Notes: generated by a model not told the origin, from the letters alone. Positions 35,666 to 46,810 are shown, numbered from the stretch's first letter. The stretch is 64,000 bases of DNA from Valencia hispanica (GCA_963556495.2 OY747721.1:14142649-14206648), one strand, 5' to 3'. Numbers and translations: made by a program.

Positions 35666-36425
35666 AGGCAAGACAAGGTAATTTTATTTGTATAGCAAAC
35701 TTTCAACAACAAGGTAATTCAAGGTGCTTTACATGATTAAGAGGTAAACTAAAAATAGCAGTACAACACAGACAAAGCATAAAAAGTAAAAACAGCAATA
35801 AAGCAAGACGCATACACAAAACATGATACATCAAAGCGTTACTCAAAGGCAGCTCTAAACAGATACGTTTTTAGTTTTGATTTGAAAGAACTCAGTTTTT
35901 CAGCAGCTTTGCAGTTGTCTGGAAGTTTGTTCCAGATTAGAGGAGCATAGAAACTGAAAGTTGCTTCTCCATGTTTGGTTCTAATTCTAGGGATGTTGAG
36001 TAGACTGGAATTAGAGGATCAGCTGCAGCTGTCTAATTGACTGTTTAGGCAGACCTGTGAGGACGCTGTTGCAGTAATCAATCCGACTAAAGATAAACGC
36101 ATGGATGAGTTTCTCGATGTCCTGTTGCGACATCAGTCCTTTATTCCTAGAGATGTTCTTCAGGTGATAGAAGGCTAACATTGTTATTGCCTTTATGTGA
36201 CCCTGGAGGTTCAGGTCTGAGTCCAAAACTACACCTAAATTTCAGGCCTGATTAGTAGTTTCTAGCTGTATTACCTGAAGCTGTGTGCTGACTATTGATC
36301 GTTTCTCTTTAGGTCCAAAAGTAATTACTTCTGTTTTGTTTCTGTTCAGCTGGAGAAAGTTATGGCACATCCATCCATTGATTTGCTCAATGCATTTACT
36401 TATGGTTTGAATGGGATGAGATGGA
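35666..36425 (-). pseudogene. L2-clade LINE 3' end (reverse-transcriptase remnant)
   Basis: Read on the minus strand, it encodes the end of a non-LTR reverse transcriptase: [13 protein letters not shown], then DSDLNLQGHIKAI, HAFIFSRIDYCNSVLTGLP and QLQLI down to 36011. After an internal deletion it picks up at about 36001 with NIPRIRTKHGEATFSF, LIWNKLPDNCKAA and LFRAAFE (end about 35850). The 3' UTR ends at 35666 in CAAATAAAATTACC and a short TTGCC-type tail, as in Maui/L2 elements of fish. It is 5' truncated. The missing piece between QLQLI and NIPRIR, roughly a hundred codons in relatives, is also missing in large part in the copy at 54236-54693. Confidence 0.85.
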
Positions 36426-38740
36426 TGAAATAAGATGAAAGTGTCACTAAACTGACCAGTTACAGTTCATAAAATGCACATTCCATTCACTGTTGTGCTA
36501 ACATTACAAAATATGTAAAGAAAAAACTAAAAGAAACCAAACTAACTTCACATGTAGGTTAGTTTAGGTTAGTATCTTATTAAATATAATAAAACTAGAA
36601 AATATTTTTTTGCCTTAATAAACTAGTATTGACTTACTCAGTTGCTTGCTTCTAACTATTCCCTATTCATAAGCAAAACAATTGAAAATTACCATGAAGC
36701 AATTGAAAGGACAAAAATTATAAAAGAGACATTTATCCTCACCTTTTAAGACAGTATGGTGAAAAATGTTTTTCCACCCGTCCTTTCCTCCTCACTCTTG
36801 GTGGGTCATGGTAAACTTAGGTCTTTTCCCAGCCTTATTTGTCGCTGTAGTTCCAGTGTTTTTAACCTTTCCATTGTTGCTCTGGCTGGAGATATAGGCA
36901 AGATTAGGTAGGCAACTATTTTTCTTCATCAATCTTTTGACTTAAAGATTAACACAGATCTGATATGTTATCTTGTCTTTCCCATTTTGAAAAGTGACCA
37001 AGAGACATGGGCCTTTGTGTCACATCATATTTAGAGCCCTGGAAAATAGACTAATTGACTTAGAAAGCAAGGTATAAGATGCAAAAAGTACCATTAATAA
37101 TAATGAAAAACACTGTGTAATAATAATCTCAGGTCTCTTGTGATGTCATGATGTTAAATAAACACAAAACATGTTTTGTTCAATATCACAATTGATTTCC
37201 ATGCTGTACTCCCAAACTCTGTTTGTGTTGTCACTGTACATTTGTTGAAAAAACACTGTATAGCATCTTAGATAAAGCACAATACAAGAAGTATACATCA
37301 CAAAAATTAAGAGCTTAAACATTTTTACAATTTATTGATTGGTTTAAAGAAAACAGACAAAAAAACTCAAAAAATGATACACTTGGTCTTTCCAGTCATA
37401 ATTATAGTAACTTCATTATCATAGCAATTATCATAGTGAGAAAGATAAAAAAAAATTATCATGCGTTTTTTTGCATTCTTATAAGGGATTAATTTTACAA
37501 AAGCACACATTTTTCAAATATAAAGGTGTCAGAAAGCAAATACTATACATTTAGTGGTTGGGGGTTAAGGGAACAAGAAAACCCCAAGATTTATGTATTC
37601 AAATTCAACTAGAAATCCATCCTTGTGTTTTGCCAAGTTTGTCCCTAATGCTAGGAAACTATAAGAGGAAAATAAACTTAGAAAAAGTAGAAAAGTGACC
37701 TTAATTTGGGAAATAAAACAAAAAGACAAGAATTGCAATATACTTTGAGTCCTTCTGACTAACCACCAAACCTATTGTTCTCATATGGACTTTGTGGCTC
37801 ATCATGAAAGTATACACCAACAAAGGTCATTTCTGACAATGAGAAACAAGTAATGAATATGAGGACTGCTTGTTCATTCAGCGTCTTTTTAATGTCAAAA
37901 TATTTTTTAGTTTTCCTACATGTCATGCAGAACAGCCGAACCCAGCACCAAATATTTATCAAACTTAAAAAAACTATTTTTTAGCAACCAAATCTGACAT
38001 CTGGTTGCCTGTTATCTCAAGGAGATAATGTGAAATCAGTTTAATTAGAAGTGAGGATATAAGGTGGCTGGTGTTCACATGCCCTTGGCTTGGTAATAAA
38101 GGGATAGCAAATGGATGCGAGTGTATCACCCTCATCATTGACAGGGTGCTGCCCTGCCCCTTGCTTCGAGAGGACCCGGGCTTTAAATTGCTTCCATCTT
38201 TGCGACTCTGATTAATGAGAATAGTTCTAATCGGAGTTCCTCAGGCCAACAGCATTAGTCTTAATCTTCAAGGCTCCATCCAGACAACACTGACATTTAA
38301 CGTAGTGCTAGTGCAAATGGTAATGAGAATTCATTCCTCAACCAGCAAACTCCTCTACCCTCCACACAGGGCTTGGATTTGGGAAGGTTATTGGCCCTGA
38401 GTTTCAGGCCTTATTAGCTTGTTCCAAACCATGAATTGCCTAAGATATGTTGAGTTTTACAGTTACATATTAGGACAACACAAATTGTGTGGTCTGACAC
38501 ACACTTAACAAATCGCTAAGAAACTGACCTATTTGGCTTTGGTTTCACAAATTTTTTAGATTATATGTAATTTCTTAATGTAGTAATGTAAAGAGTTTTA
38601 TACTGTTTTCTTAACAACATGAAGCTCCTAGCTACAAAAATTTAACTCAGCTCATGCTACACCTAAGACAGACAGCATGAACAAAGTATGCAGCCAGAAA
38701 GCCCCCCTCCTTCCAACCCAACCTAACCCTGCAAAGGATA
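36426..38740. other. Non-coding DNA with a candidate conserved block
   Basis: No exon or named repeat recognised; 36430-38050 is AT-rich. At 38060-38420 the sequence becomes balanced and repeat-free, with CTGATTAATGAG (about 38208), AGTCTTAATC, GGTAATGAGAATTCATTCC and CCTTATTAGC, a plausible conserved non-coding block. Confidence 0.4.
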
Positions 38741-38747
38741 GACAGTA

Positions 38748-38842
38748 TAGATAATGAATGGATGGATGGGTGGAAGGAAATGGTTGGTGGATGGATGGAA
38801 GGATGGATGGATGGATGGATGGATGGATGGATGGATGGAAAT
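38748..38842. repeat. GGAT tetranucleotide array
   Basis: The array ATGGATGG is interrupted by GGTGGAAGGAAATGGTTGGT. A GACAGTATAGATAATG lead-in resembles the 3' end of the local SINE family, whose tail is GGAT-rich, so this may be an expanded SINE tail. Confidence 0.85.
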
Positions 38843-40640
38843 GCTAATTTGCAAATATGGCAAAGGGTAGGCTCTTCTGTGTGTATTCATCAGTGCATTT
38901 ACAACAGGCATTTTATATTGGCAGTAAATATGTATAAATTGTTTGAAAAAAAACAAAAACAAGCAACAATAAAACAAGAGCATGAAACCAGGGGACCTCA
39001 ATAGAAGCCATTCCTGCTGTCAGGTGCTCTTGAAGTGTTGCAAACAGGCCTCCTGTGCTCAGTTAGCAGTAGGTAAATTGCTCTGGGATTTGTGTTGCCG
39101 GAATGCTTTAGCAGGTAATTCCTCTCTGTCTTTCATTTTGTTTGTCTGTGTTAAGTTTCCACTTTGGCCCCATCCATTCTCACATCCAGTTCCCGGCTTT
39201 GTCCATCCATCAACGGGGCGCACTTTGTCAGCGCTGACTTCATCCTGGCTGCCGCAATCACATCCGAGCACGGCCCCGACTGCCACTGGGGAGCTTTTTC
39301 ACCTCCCATCTGCATCCAGACGATGTGCTGACGGAGCCCCTGACGCGCAGTGTTTTCTATTGCACAGGCAAGCAAAAAAACACTAATGCTGCACCTCATT
39401 TCTCCAAACCACTCCAGGCCTCGGTTAGAAGGGGTGGGGTGAATGAGGTGAGATTGAGAGAGACAGGAAGGTAAAGAGGGAGAGCAGTTTTACGAAGGAT
39501 TGGCTTTCAGGTCAGGCAACAGCTCAATTTGTCTTTTCTTCTCAAATACATCAATAGACATCACAGCTAGAAAATGTATCACTAATTAAGACTTGATAAG
39601 CTGCAAGTCAACTGTATTTTGGAGCAGGAGAGAAAAGAAGGAAGAGGAAGAGAGATAGTCAAAATAAAAACTTCAATCTGTAAAGCATGACTCAGACAAA
39701 ATTACAGATTAATAAATCTAGATCTAGTACAAAATCTGATTAGGGAAAAAGCACCACCTTGTGTATCAGTGTCCATCTTTGAGCTTTTCTAACCAGAATG
39801 ATCATATATCTTAACGGTATTTTAGCTTTCCAACTTGTTTTTTCTCCAAATATGTAAATGTTTTGCTAATAACTAGGAGTTGTATTCCACAGGAAAATCT
39901 GCAAATACTTAACTGCAAATAGGCAATGGTCCACTGAACTCTTTGTATTTTTCTCTGTTGATTGCTAATAAACTAAGTGGAAAATTGGCCGAATCAAAAA
40001 CTCAGTTCTACCTTGTAAAATAATCAAAATAGGAACCAGTTCGTAGGTTTTCAGAAACTGTATCTTTAAGTTATATTATGTTGAGATGATCCTAATGACC
40101 TTACGATATAAAGGGAAAGCAATCAGCTGGAAGTCTGGGACAGAACAATTATCTACAGAAAATAACATTGCCACTAAAACAAAGCGTATTAAATTCAATC
40201 CATAATATCGGCTTCTTCAGTTGAGTTGTTTAAAAAAATAGATGACACCAACAAAGATCTTCACAGCTTAAATTCACAGGCCCTATGATTCATGCTCGTT
40301 TACATCAGGGGAGCACTAATTAGACTGCAATGGAGGGTTATTAATAGGCTGGACCTTCCAGAATGATCTTGTTATAAATGGGTCCTGTCAAGACTTTCCT
40401 CAACCTCCAAATGAGTATTCTCACTTCATTGCCCCCGTCCTGAGTATCAGCACAGGCGCAGAATAACAAATGATTGCTATTAGCTGCATTGTCAGTAATG
40501 ATGGCTGAGAACAAACAAAAGTTCATAAATAACAATTTGCAGTAGAAAGAATTGAGCCCTCAAATGAGACAGATATGAAGGTGAGATATAGCGAATGACA
40601 CATGAGGGCCTGGGGAGAAGAGGAAGGAAATGGTTGGTGA
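38843..40640. other. Non-coding DNA, possible conserved block
   Basis: No exon recognised. At 39140-39420 G+C rises and open frames appear on both strands (134 and 82 codons) with no recognisable motif. This may be a conserved non-coding block or simply GC-rich DNA. Confidence 0.4.
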
Positions 40641-40646
40641 CAAACT

Positions 40647-40759
40647 GGATGGATGGATGGATGGATGGATGGATGGATGGATGGATGGATGGATGGATGG
40701 ATGGATGGATGGATGGAGGGAGGGAGGGAGGGAGGGAGAAAGGGAGGGAGGGAGGGATG
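40647..40759. repeat. GGAT array passing into a GGGA array
   Basis: About 17 units of GGAT (40647-40716) are followed by about ten GGGA/GGAG units with one AGAAA interruption. The stretch is purine-rich on the plus strand. It accounts for the repetitive H-P-S-I frames on the minus strand. Confidence 0.97.
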
Positions 40760-41585
40760 GGCCAATGACTCATAAATGGTTGAAAGTGAGTTGCAGCAAA
40801 TGACATTAGAGCGCTGGAAGGGAAAAGGAAGAGGTTGATGTTTACGCTGTGAGACGAAGGGATGAAGTTGGATCAAGGGAATGAAAATTGAACTGCTCTA
40901 TCCAGTCTGTTGTTTTCCATGTTTCCAGCTGTAATGGTATTGGCAGATTACAGCTTGTTCCACACGCACACACACACACACCAAATAGGAAAGAAATTCC
41001 CCTTCCAAGCACTCAGCTGACTGGGCTTAAACAACAAAGCAGCTCCTGCTCAAGTCATTTACCCTGACACAAAGGCAATTCCTCATATTAATTAAGCCCT
41101 GTCACCGACATGCTCGCTCTCTCTCGCCAGGCGCATGTCCGCAACTCTGATATGTAGGGTAAGTGTTTTCCCTGACGCCTCGCTCAGCTTGCTGTTCGCA
41201 AGGAGCCTCTAGTGGGAGCCGCTGTTTACGGCGTCAGTTCCACTTATACAAATCCCCCCTGCCGTGTAAACAATATCCACGGTGACTAAACAGAGCTCTG
41301 TGCTGGGTGTTTACGGCATGAAAAATGTTTATCCAATTAAGTGACATTTCAATAACATAATCCTAAAACCATGAAGGCTTTTAACAAGATTACATGACCC
41401 ACAGAGAGGAAGGAGAGTCAACCGCTCTTTGACTTATGGCTCAATAACATTAAAAGCAGCAAAAGAATCCGACCATAACTACATGGAGTACAGCCTGCCC
41501 AGTGGCCAGTGCCAGTGGAGAACGATAAGGTTCATGTGAATAAAAAAGAATGTCTGTGAACATCAATTTTCTATCTTGCCACTTC
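40760..41585. other. Non-coding DNA with forkhead-like site cluster
   Basis: No exon recognised. A CA microsatellite lies at about 40965-40980. At 41090-41420 the sequence is balanced and repeat-free and includes three TGTTTAC-type sites within 92 bp (41223, 41266 reversed, 41308). A candidate regulatory block. Confidence 0.4.
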
Positions 41586-41589
41586 TTAG

Positions 41590-41752
41590 TTCAATGTTTG
41601 TCTGGGCTTTGACTGGGCAGTTCTAACATGTGAATACACTTTGATCCAAAACCATTCCATTGTTGTTTGGGCTATTTAGGGTTTTTAGCTCCAGTATTTT
41701 CCCATCACCTCTTTCTAGTTCTGTGCCTGCTGAAGAAAAACATGCCTCCAGC
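41590..41752 (-). repeat. Antisense Tc1-like relic, left part (split by hAT)
   Basis: GGGCTTTGACTGGGCAGTTC, TAACATGTGAATACACTTTG, CCAAAACCATTCCATTGT and CTGTGCCTGCTGAAGAAAA are the complement of a Tc1-like transposase of the same broad family as 18490-19509. The relic continues after the hAT element, at 46749-46810, with CATGATGCTGCTACCACCAC and ATGGGGATAATGAGTTCAG. Confidence 0.85.
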
Positions 41753-41885
41753 TAGGTCTCGGCTATGTGATAAAATATATTGTCTGGACGATAAAAAATG
41801 TCTATCGTTTCATATGAAGCTGTATCGTTTATGCCACTGTTAGGCGCTTTATGGCAGTATTTCACGTCAAGATGCACCTTACGGC

Positions 41886-42779
41886 ATGCCCATGCACGCT
41901 GCAATACATAAACATTCCTGGAGGAAGACGATAGTGAACGTGTTTCAGACCAGGGACATTCTCAACAAGATGACTAGCCAACCCAAACCGATGAGCTTAT
42001 ACCTAAAAGAGGGGCAACTTCTGTTGCATGGATGTGGTTTGGATATAAGAAGACCAACGTGGAACAGTCAACAGTTTTTGTGTAAAGTTTGCCGGCTCCC
42101 AGTCCCAACAGCAGACTCCAACACCACATATTTAATTTATCACCTGTGCAAGAACCACAACAAAGAATATAGAGGCAGTCAACAATCAAAAGCCACAAAA
42201 GCAACATCGAGTGGTGGGGTAAACTCCAGACGCAGTCGCTATAACAAGCTTTTACTCATGGCACACCCTAAAGCCATACCTTCCGTAGATGGAAGGAGAT
42301 CACTACTGCAGTTGCCAAGCACATCTGTAAAGATTTTGTTCCAATCTACACAGTTGAGAAAAATAAGTTTTGTGAGTTGGTGCAAACACTCGAGCCGAGA
42401 TATAACATACCCAAAAACACATTACTAAAGTTGTTTCCTGATTTATATGATGAATGTTTGGCCAAAGTGGAGGTGGTTTTACGCTACAACAACAGATATG
42501 TGGTCATGCCGAACAACAGATCCATATATGAGCCTGACGATACACTTTGTTGACCAAGATTGGAACCTCCATCCGAAGCAGGTGTTTACAGATAAGTTAT
42601 TTCCCGGATGACCACACGGGGGAGAATTGCTAGGACCCAGAGGAGCTCTTGAGTTGTGGGGACTGCAAGAAGATTGCCTCATCTGTGTCACCACAAACAA
42701 CGTTGCCAACAACATCCTTCCCTTCAGCTGAATGAAATGACACACCTACAGTGTTTTAGTCGCCGTCTTCATCTAGCTA
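41886..42779 (+). pseudogene. hAT transposase, N-terminal and central coding block (broken)
   Basis: The first part is open: 41886-42428, with a likely real start near 41969. It holds a BED-type zinc finger: FLCKVCRLPVP gives C-x2-C (42081 and 42090) and HLCKNH gives H-x4-H (42141-42158). Beyond a frameshift, the frame reads CKDFVPIYTVEKNKF, LEPRYNIPK and LYDECLAKVE. Then come MSLTIHFVDQDWNLHPKQV, DDHTGEN and a final CF-RRLHLAIG in shifting frames. This is the order of ZBED1-like hAT transposases. It stops at CTATTG followed by GTGAGC, which looks like a splice donor, so an intron may follow. It acted in nuclear DNA cut-and-paste; it is dead now. Confidence 0.85.
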
Positions 42780-42833
42780 TTGGTGAGCACCTAACTCTGT
42801 ATCTATCTGAAAATGCATACAAATATATTTGAT

Positions 42834-43149
42834 CATCCATCCATCCATTTTCTGTACCCGTCCATCCTATGCAGGGTTGTGGGGGGGCTGGTGCCAATCT
42901 CCAGCAGTCACCCTGGACAGGTCGCCAGTCCATCGCAGGGCAACACAGAGACATACAGGACAAACAACCATGCACGCACACACTCACTCAAATCTGAGGG
43001 TAATTTAGAAAGACCAATTAACTACTAGTCATGTTTTTGGACTGTGGGAGGAAGCCGGAGTACCCAGAAAGAACCCACGCATGCACAGGGAGAACATGCA
43101 AAGTCCATGCATCCATGCACAGTGCTACCAACTGCGCCAATGTGCAGCC
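42834..43149 (-). repeat. tRNA-derived SINE, minus strand
   Basis: The plus strand starts with CATCCATCCATCCATTTTCTG (the GGAT tail reversed), then CACCCTGGACAGGTCGCCAG, CCATCGCAGGGCAACACAG, TTTTTGGACTGTGGGAGGAA and GAACCCACGCATGCACAGGG. It ends in a tRNA-like head, read on the minus strand as ATTGGCGCAGTTGGTAGCAC (box A-like). It is the most complete copy of this family here. Confidence 0.85.
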
Positions 43150-43523
43150 TATAACTTTGATTTCATCTCATAATAGTTTTTATCATATAATTATGAAAGG
43201 TTGTAAAAAGTTATTCCCTTAACTCTGACAGTTTAGAGCAGTGATGGTCAACTTCAATGATCCCAAGGCCAAAGTATATTTATCCTTACTGCAAGAGGAA
43301 TATTCTATCCTAGAGGTTACTTTCAGCTACACAATTTGTATTTCTGAAAATATGATAAATATGTTATAAATAAAGTATTCATTTACGTTTATTACCTCAA
43401 CATGTGTTTAGGTTTTTAAAATGAAGTTATAGACACAAAAACGTATTTAGTTCGACTTGACATGTAAGCTAAGAAGTCATAATTATATGATAAAAACTAT
43501 TATGAGATTAAATTAAAGTTATA
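43150..43523. repeat. Inverted repeat with 47-bp arms
   Basis: Positions 43150-43196 and the reverse complement of 43477-43523 agree at 45 of 47 bases. The core is CTCATAATAGTTTTTATCAT. The 280-bp spacer is AT-rich and begins a strand resembling hAT-type ends (CAGTGATGGTCAACTTC, about 43241), but no complete element could be delimited. Confidence 0.8.
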
Positions 43524-43669
43524 GAAGTAAAAAGGTCTTTATTTTGACATAAAATGACTTTTTATGTGATAGAGTCAGAATTGCGTGGTTTAAAAAATTG
43601 TAATTGTGAGATAAAAAACCATATTATGGGATGCAAGAAAAAAAAACATATATTAAAATGTATGGTATA

Positions 43670-43672
<3 letters not shown>

Positions 43673-43749
<77 letters not shown>
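43673..43749. repeat. (TA)n microsatellite
   Basis: About 38 uninterrupted TA units, the longest simple repeat of the window. Confidence 0.97.
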
Positions 43750-43750
<1 letters not shown>

Positions 43751-43791
43751 TTAATACAATGTAATTAGTACATTTTACTAGACCTGTACAC

Positions 43792-44386
43792 CAGGTGTCC
43801 CCAAGTCATGTGGTACCGGTCCGCGGGCAACACAGAAAGAATAAATAAAAGAATAAATAACTTCCAGTATTTCCGTTTTATTTATTATCGGAGTGTGACC
43901 ACTGTTTTATTTTGAAAAATGACCGGTTATCCCCGTTACATAGCTCACTCTTGACACGGCACGTGATAATTACCGCTAAAATTAATACCACAAGCTAGCA
44001 AGATGGATAGAAAACAAATGTTTCTCGGTCGTTTCTTTGAAAAGGGGAAAAGGCCCAAGGCTCTCACTGATTCAGCGTTGTGGTGAGTTAGATTTTTCAT
44101 GCACTTCCTATTAATTTTTGTGGTAAATCTTGAATTATTAAAGGTATGTTTACATGTTACCATGGCGACCAGAGAGCTCGTGTTATGTTGTCTGCTCAAT
44201 GTTAGAAGGACACTGTTAATAAAGCTGCAAATACACATTGGATTTACTTCTATTGTTATAATTTTAAAAAGACCCTGTTATTATACGGTCCGTTATCATT
44301 TATTCGCCACACCTTGAAGGCTGGTGCATGAAAATATTGTCTGATATTAAACTGGTCCGTGGCGAAAAAAAGGTTGGGGACCACTG
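43792..44386 (+). mobile_element. Non-autonomous hAT element within the hAT element
   Basis: The ends are CAGGTGTCCCCAAGTCATG and, inverted, CAGTGGTCCCCAACCTTTT. The flanking 8-mers are CTGTACAC (43784-43791) and CCGTACAC (44387-44394), seven of eight matching. Inside, a short frame from 44003 (MDRKQMFLGRFFEKGKRP) runs to a GTGAGT at about 44083, as if the first exon and splice donor of a parent transposase had been kept. The rest of the gene is absent. It belongs to a different family from its host. Confidence 0.9.
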
Positions 44387-44426
44387 CCGTACACAGTGTC
44401 CTATATTAAAATAAATGTGAAACTAA

Positions 44427-45028
44427 AGCTTGGTTTATACTTCTCCGTCAGCAAGTTTGCACCCACACGCACACTTATTGATGGAGACGTTTTCCTTTTA
44501 CACTTCTCAGTTGGTGCGTCAGTGTTGCAAAGCAATTTCCCACCAGGACAGCAGGGGGTCCAGACCTTTTCTGGCGGGTCTGCCCACTGTGATGACAGTT
44601 TATTTACTTCAACTTGTAAATGCACATCCACTCAAGGAGCAATGGCCAACAGAGAGCAAGTTTTGATTGAGCTGGAAAGCTTCTTACTAAAAGTAAAGAT
44701 CATTGAATACTCTAAAAACGCATGTAAACAATCAAACACAGCGGTCTGTTTTGTTGTTCTCTACATGTCCTGGTGTTCAAAATCACCAAAAGACCGTATT
44801 AAATAAAGTGGCCTTGCAATATAAAGCATCTAGTGCCGAAAAGCTGCATTGACTACTAATTACATCAACTATAGAGCACCTTACTGATTAAATGATCTGG
44901 GGCTGATGTTGGGCTGACCAATGACAGAGGTGCACTCTCCGTTGCGCTTGACAGATAGTTATAAAATTGGGCTTTACTCCGTGCATCCTTGCGTGAGTGA
45001 CGGTAGTTGGAGAAGTATAAACTAGGCT
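44427..45028. mobile_element. PIF/Harbinger-type MITE with TAA target duplication
   Basis: The ends AGCTTGGTTTATACTTCTCC and, inverted, AGCCTAGTTTATACTTCTCC agree at 18 of 20 bases. TAA flanks both sides (44424-44426 and 45029-45031). Three-base TWA duplications and such ends are typical of PIF/Harbinger. No transposase domain is recognised in the interior frames. Confidence 0.85.
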
Positions 45029-45049
45029 TAAGGGAGGTAGATCAATCAG

Positions 45050-45965
45050 TCAGTGTCTGCAAGAAGATTGTGGCTGCCTTCTCCAGTTCATAGAAGAGAA
45101 GATGGGAGCTGGCCAAGGTTCAAGCAGATCAAAATCAACCCTTGCCACCTCATTAGCTTAGGTGGGGCTCGATGCAAGAAATGGTTGAAAGGGTCGAGCA
45201 GGAGAAACCTCTCACAAGTCCTCCGTGCCGACAAGAAAACATGTTACCTGGACCCAACTTGGCAAGATTCCATGAGTAAGGTACTAAGTCCTCTCAAGGA
45301 GTTTACAGATGCCTCGTCAGGGAGCATTACCCAAGCCTTTCCTACTTGAAACCTGTCCTCCATCTCTTCAACAACCAGATACTCAAGCATCAGGATGGCA
45401 ACACTGAGCTCAATATGACTATAAAAGAGGGCATACTACGACATTGCTTCTCTTGTCGATCATCAATTCAAAACCACATACATCAAACAACAGCGGGTGG
45501 ATTTAATCAAAACAAGAGCTGCAGCAGATCTACAGAAGCTGGTGGCCAAACAAACAGAGGCAGTCCCTCTATTCACTCCGATCAGTTGCTGCCATATACC
45601 AAGATGCGCCAGAGGAGGTTTCTGCTAAGAAGAAAAAAAAAAAGAGTTTGAGCAAGTACTTTAAAACATCCACAAAGCCAGGGCAAATGTCCCCACATTT
45701 AAGCAGAGAGCCCATTGAAAATGTGCTGAGCCTCTATCTCCTCCTGGAAGCTGGTCCAGACACAGAACCACTGGAATGGTGGAAGAGGATTGAGGCACAT
45801 TTTCCCCTACTGGCCAAGATAGCGAGGAAATATTTATGCATCCCTGTTACAAGTTTCCCATTAGAGCGGGCTTTCAGTGCAAGTGGGAATATTGTGTCAT
45901 GCCAGAGGTCAGCACTGAAACCAGCAAGAGTTTACCAGCTTGTATTTCTAGCACTCAACCAGTAG
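45050..45965 (+). pseudogene. hAT transposase, C-terminal coding block (broken)
   Basis: Begins after a CAGTCAG that could be a splice acceptor, with VCKKIVAAFSSS. Then come the equivalent of TWQDSMSKVLSPLKEFTDA, KPVLHLFNNQILK and, in the last frame (45648-45965), the hAT dimerisation domain: LEWWKRIEAHFPLLAKIARK, LCIPVTSFPLERAFSASGNI and a tail ending LALNQ. A run of A at about 45632-45643 and several frame changes break it. It completes the ZBED-like transposase begun at 41886-42779. It is not a host ZBED gene, because both halves lie inside terminal repeats with a target duplication. Confidence 0.85.
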
Positions 45966-46748
45966 AAGCTTTAGATTAGGCAAATAATGGTTTTTATGTT
46001 CTTATAATTCATATCCATCCTACTTGAAGCACCTTTGTTTACCTCTTATATATTGTAATCATTTTACAGCTACGCTTTAAACTTGAAAGGCTCCATGTTT
46101 GGTATTTTTTAACCAACATTTATTTTTGAGGCTAGGCCAAAAAGCCTGTATTATTTTTGCTTGGTTCTACCATTCAAAGTTGAAAGTTTTTTTTTATTTA
46201 TAATTATATTGAAGCTGATTTTGTTGCTGTACTTTAAACATTTAAGTTTGCGTTTGGTATTTTGCCCTGTGCCATGCTCTTTAAACCTCAGAAGTGTTCA
46301 ATTTGTTATTTCTTATACCTAATAGGAACAGATAGGCCATTACCAATATTTGTGGTTAAGTGCTTTCTATAGCCTGCTTTAGAGAACAAGAATAGCACTT
46401 GGAAGCATCTTACACCTACATGATGCTACAAGAGAACTCTCGGTGGTGTTACTGTTATGAATTCTGCTACTGCTAAATGCTGAATTATTTTAATGGCAGA
46501 TGTTAACATGACCAACACATGTCTTGCATGGAAAAAGGTTCTAAATAGAATAAATATTTAGTCCATACTACCTTTATTTGTTTGGTATATCATTTCAAAC
46601 TTCATTTCCACATTGCAATTTTATATAAACTATTTATTCATTGAATTAACAGAAAAATAGCTAAATTGTGATATATCGTTATCGGGATATAAAATGAGCT
46701 ATTTCAGGATATGACATTTTGGTCATATCACCCAGCCCTACCCCCAGC

Positions 46749-46810
46749 ATGATGCTGCTACCACCACGGGTCACCATGGGGATAATGAGTTCAGGGTAAT
46801 AATTTTCCTA
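46749..46810 (-). repeat. Antisense Tc1-like relic, right part
   Basis: The continuation of the piece at 41590-41752: the complement of the conserved G-G-G-S-I-M segment, ATGATGCTGCTACCACCACG. Similarity fades after about 46810. Confidence 0.8.

Larger units (their letters stand above)
41753..46740 (+). mobile_element. hAT-Ac (ZBED-like) transposon carrying nested insertions
   Basis: The left end is TAGGTCTCGGCTATGTGATA; the right end, inverted, is TAGGGCTGGGTGATATGAC. The flanking 8-mers CCTCCAGC (41745-41752) and CCCCCAGC (46741-46748) match at seven of eight positions, the 8-bp duplication expected of hAT. Removing the element rejoins the antisense Tc1 relic. Inside are two separated transposase coding blocks (41886-42779 and 45050-45965), and between them a SINE, a TA array, a hAT MITE and a Harbinger-type MITE. 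Total is about 5 kb, of which at least 1.5 kb is secondary insertion. Confidence 0.9.

Noticed and set aside
38982..39386. 134-codon frame as an exon
   Set aside because: No motif, opposite-strand frames of similar length, and no splice context; GC-rich sequence alone explains it.
40647..40759. CRISPR-like array
   Set aside because: Units are contiguous 4-mers with no spacers, and the organism is a vertebrate.
40523..40876. Repetitive H-P-S-I protein frames over the GGAT array (both array sites)
   Set aside because: They are a direct translation of the tetranucleotide repeat, open in every frame.
43110..43149. Functional tRNA gene
   Set aside because: The tRNA-like boxes belong to a SINE head; no full cloverleaf is evident. 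The same applies to 10990-11050.
41886..45965. Host ZBED gene
   Set aside because: Both coding blocks lie inside hAT-type terminal repeats with a target duplication, and frames are broken in several places.
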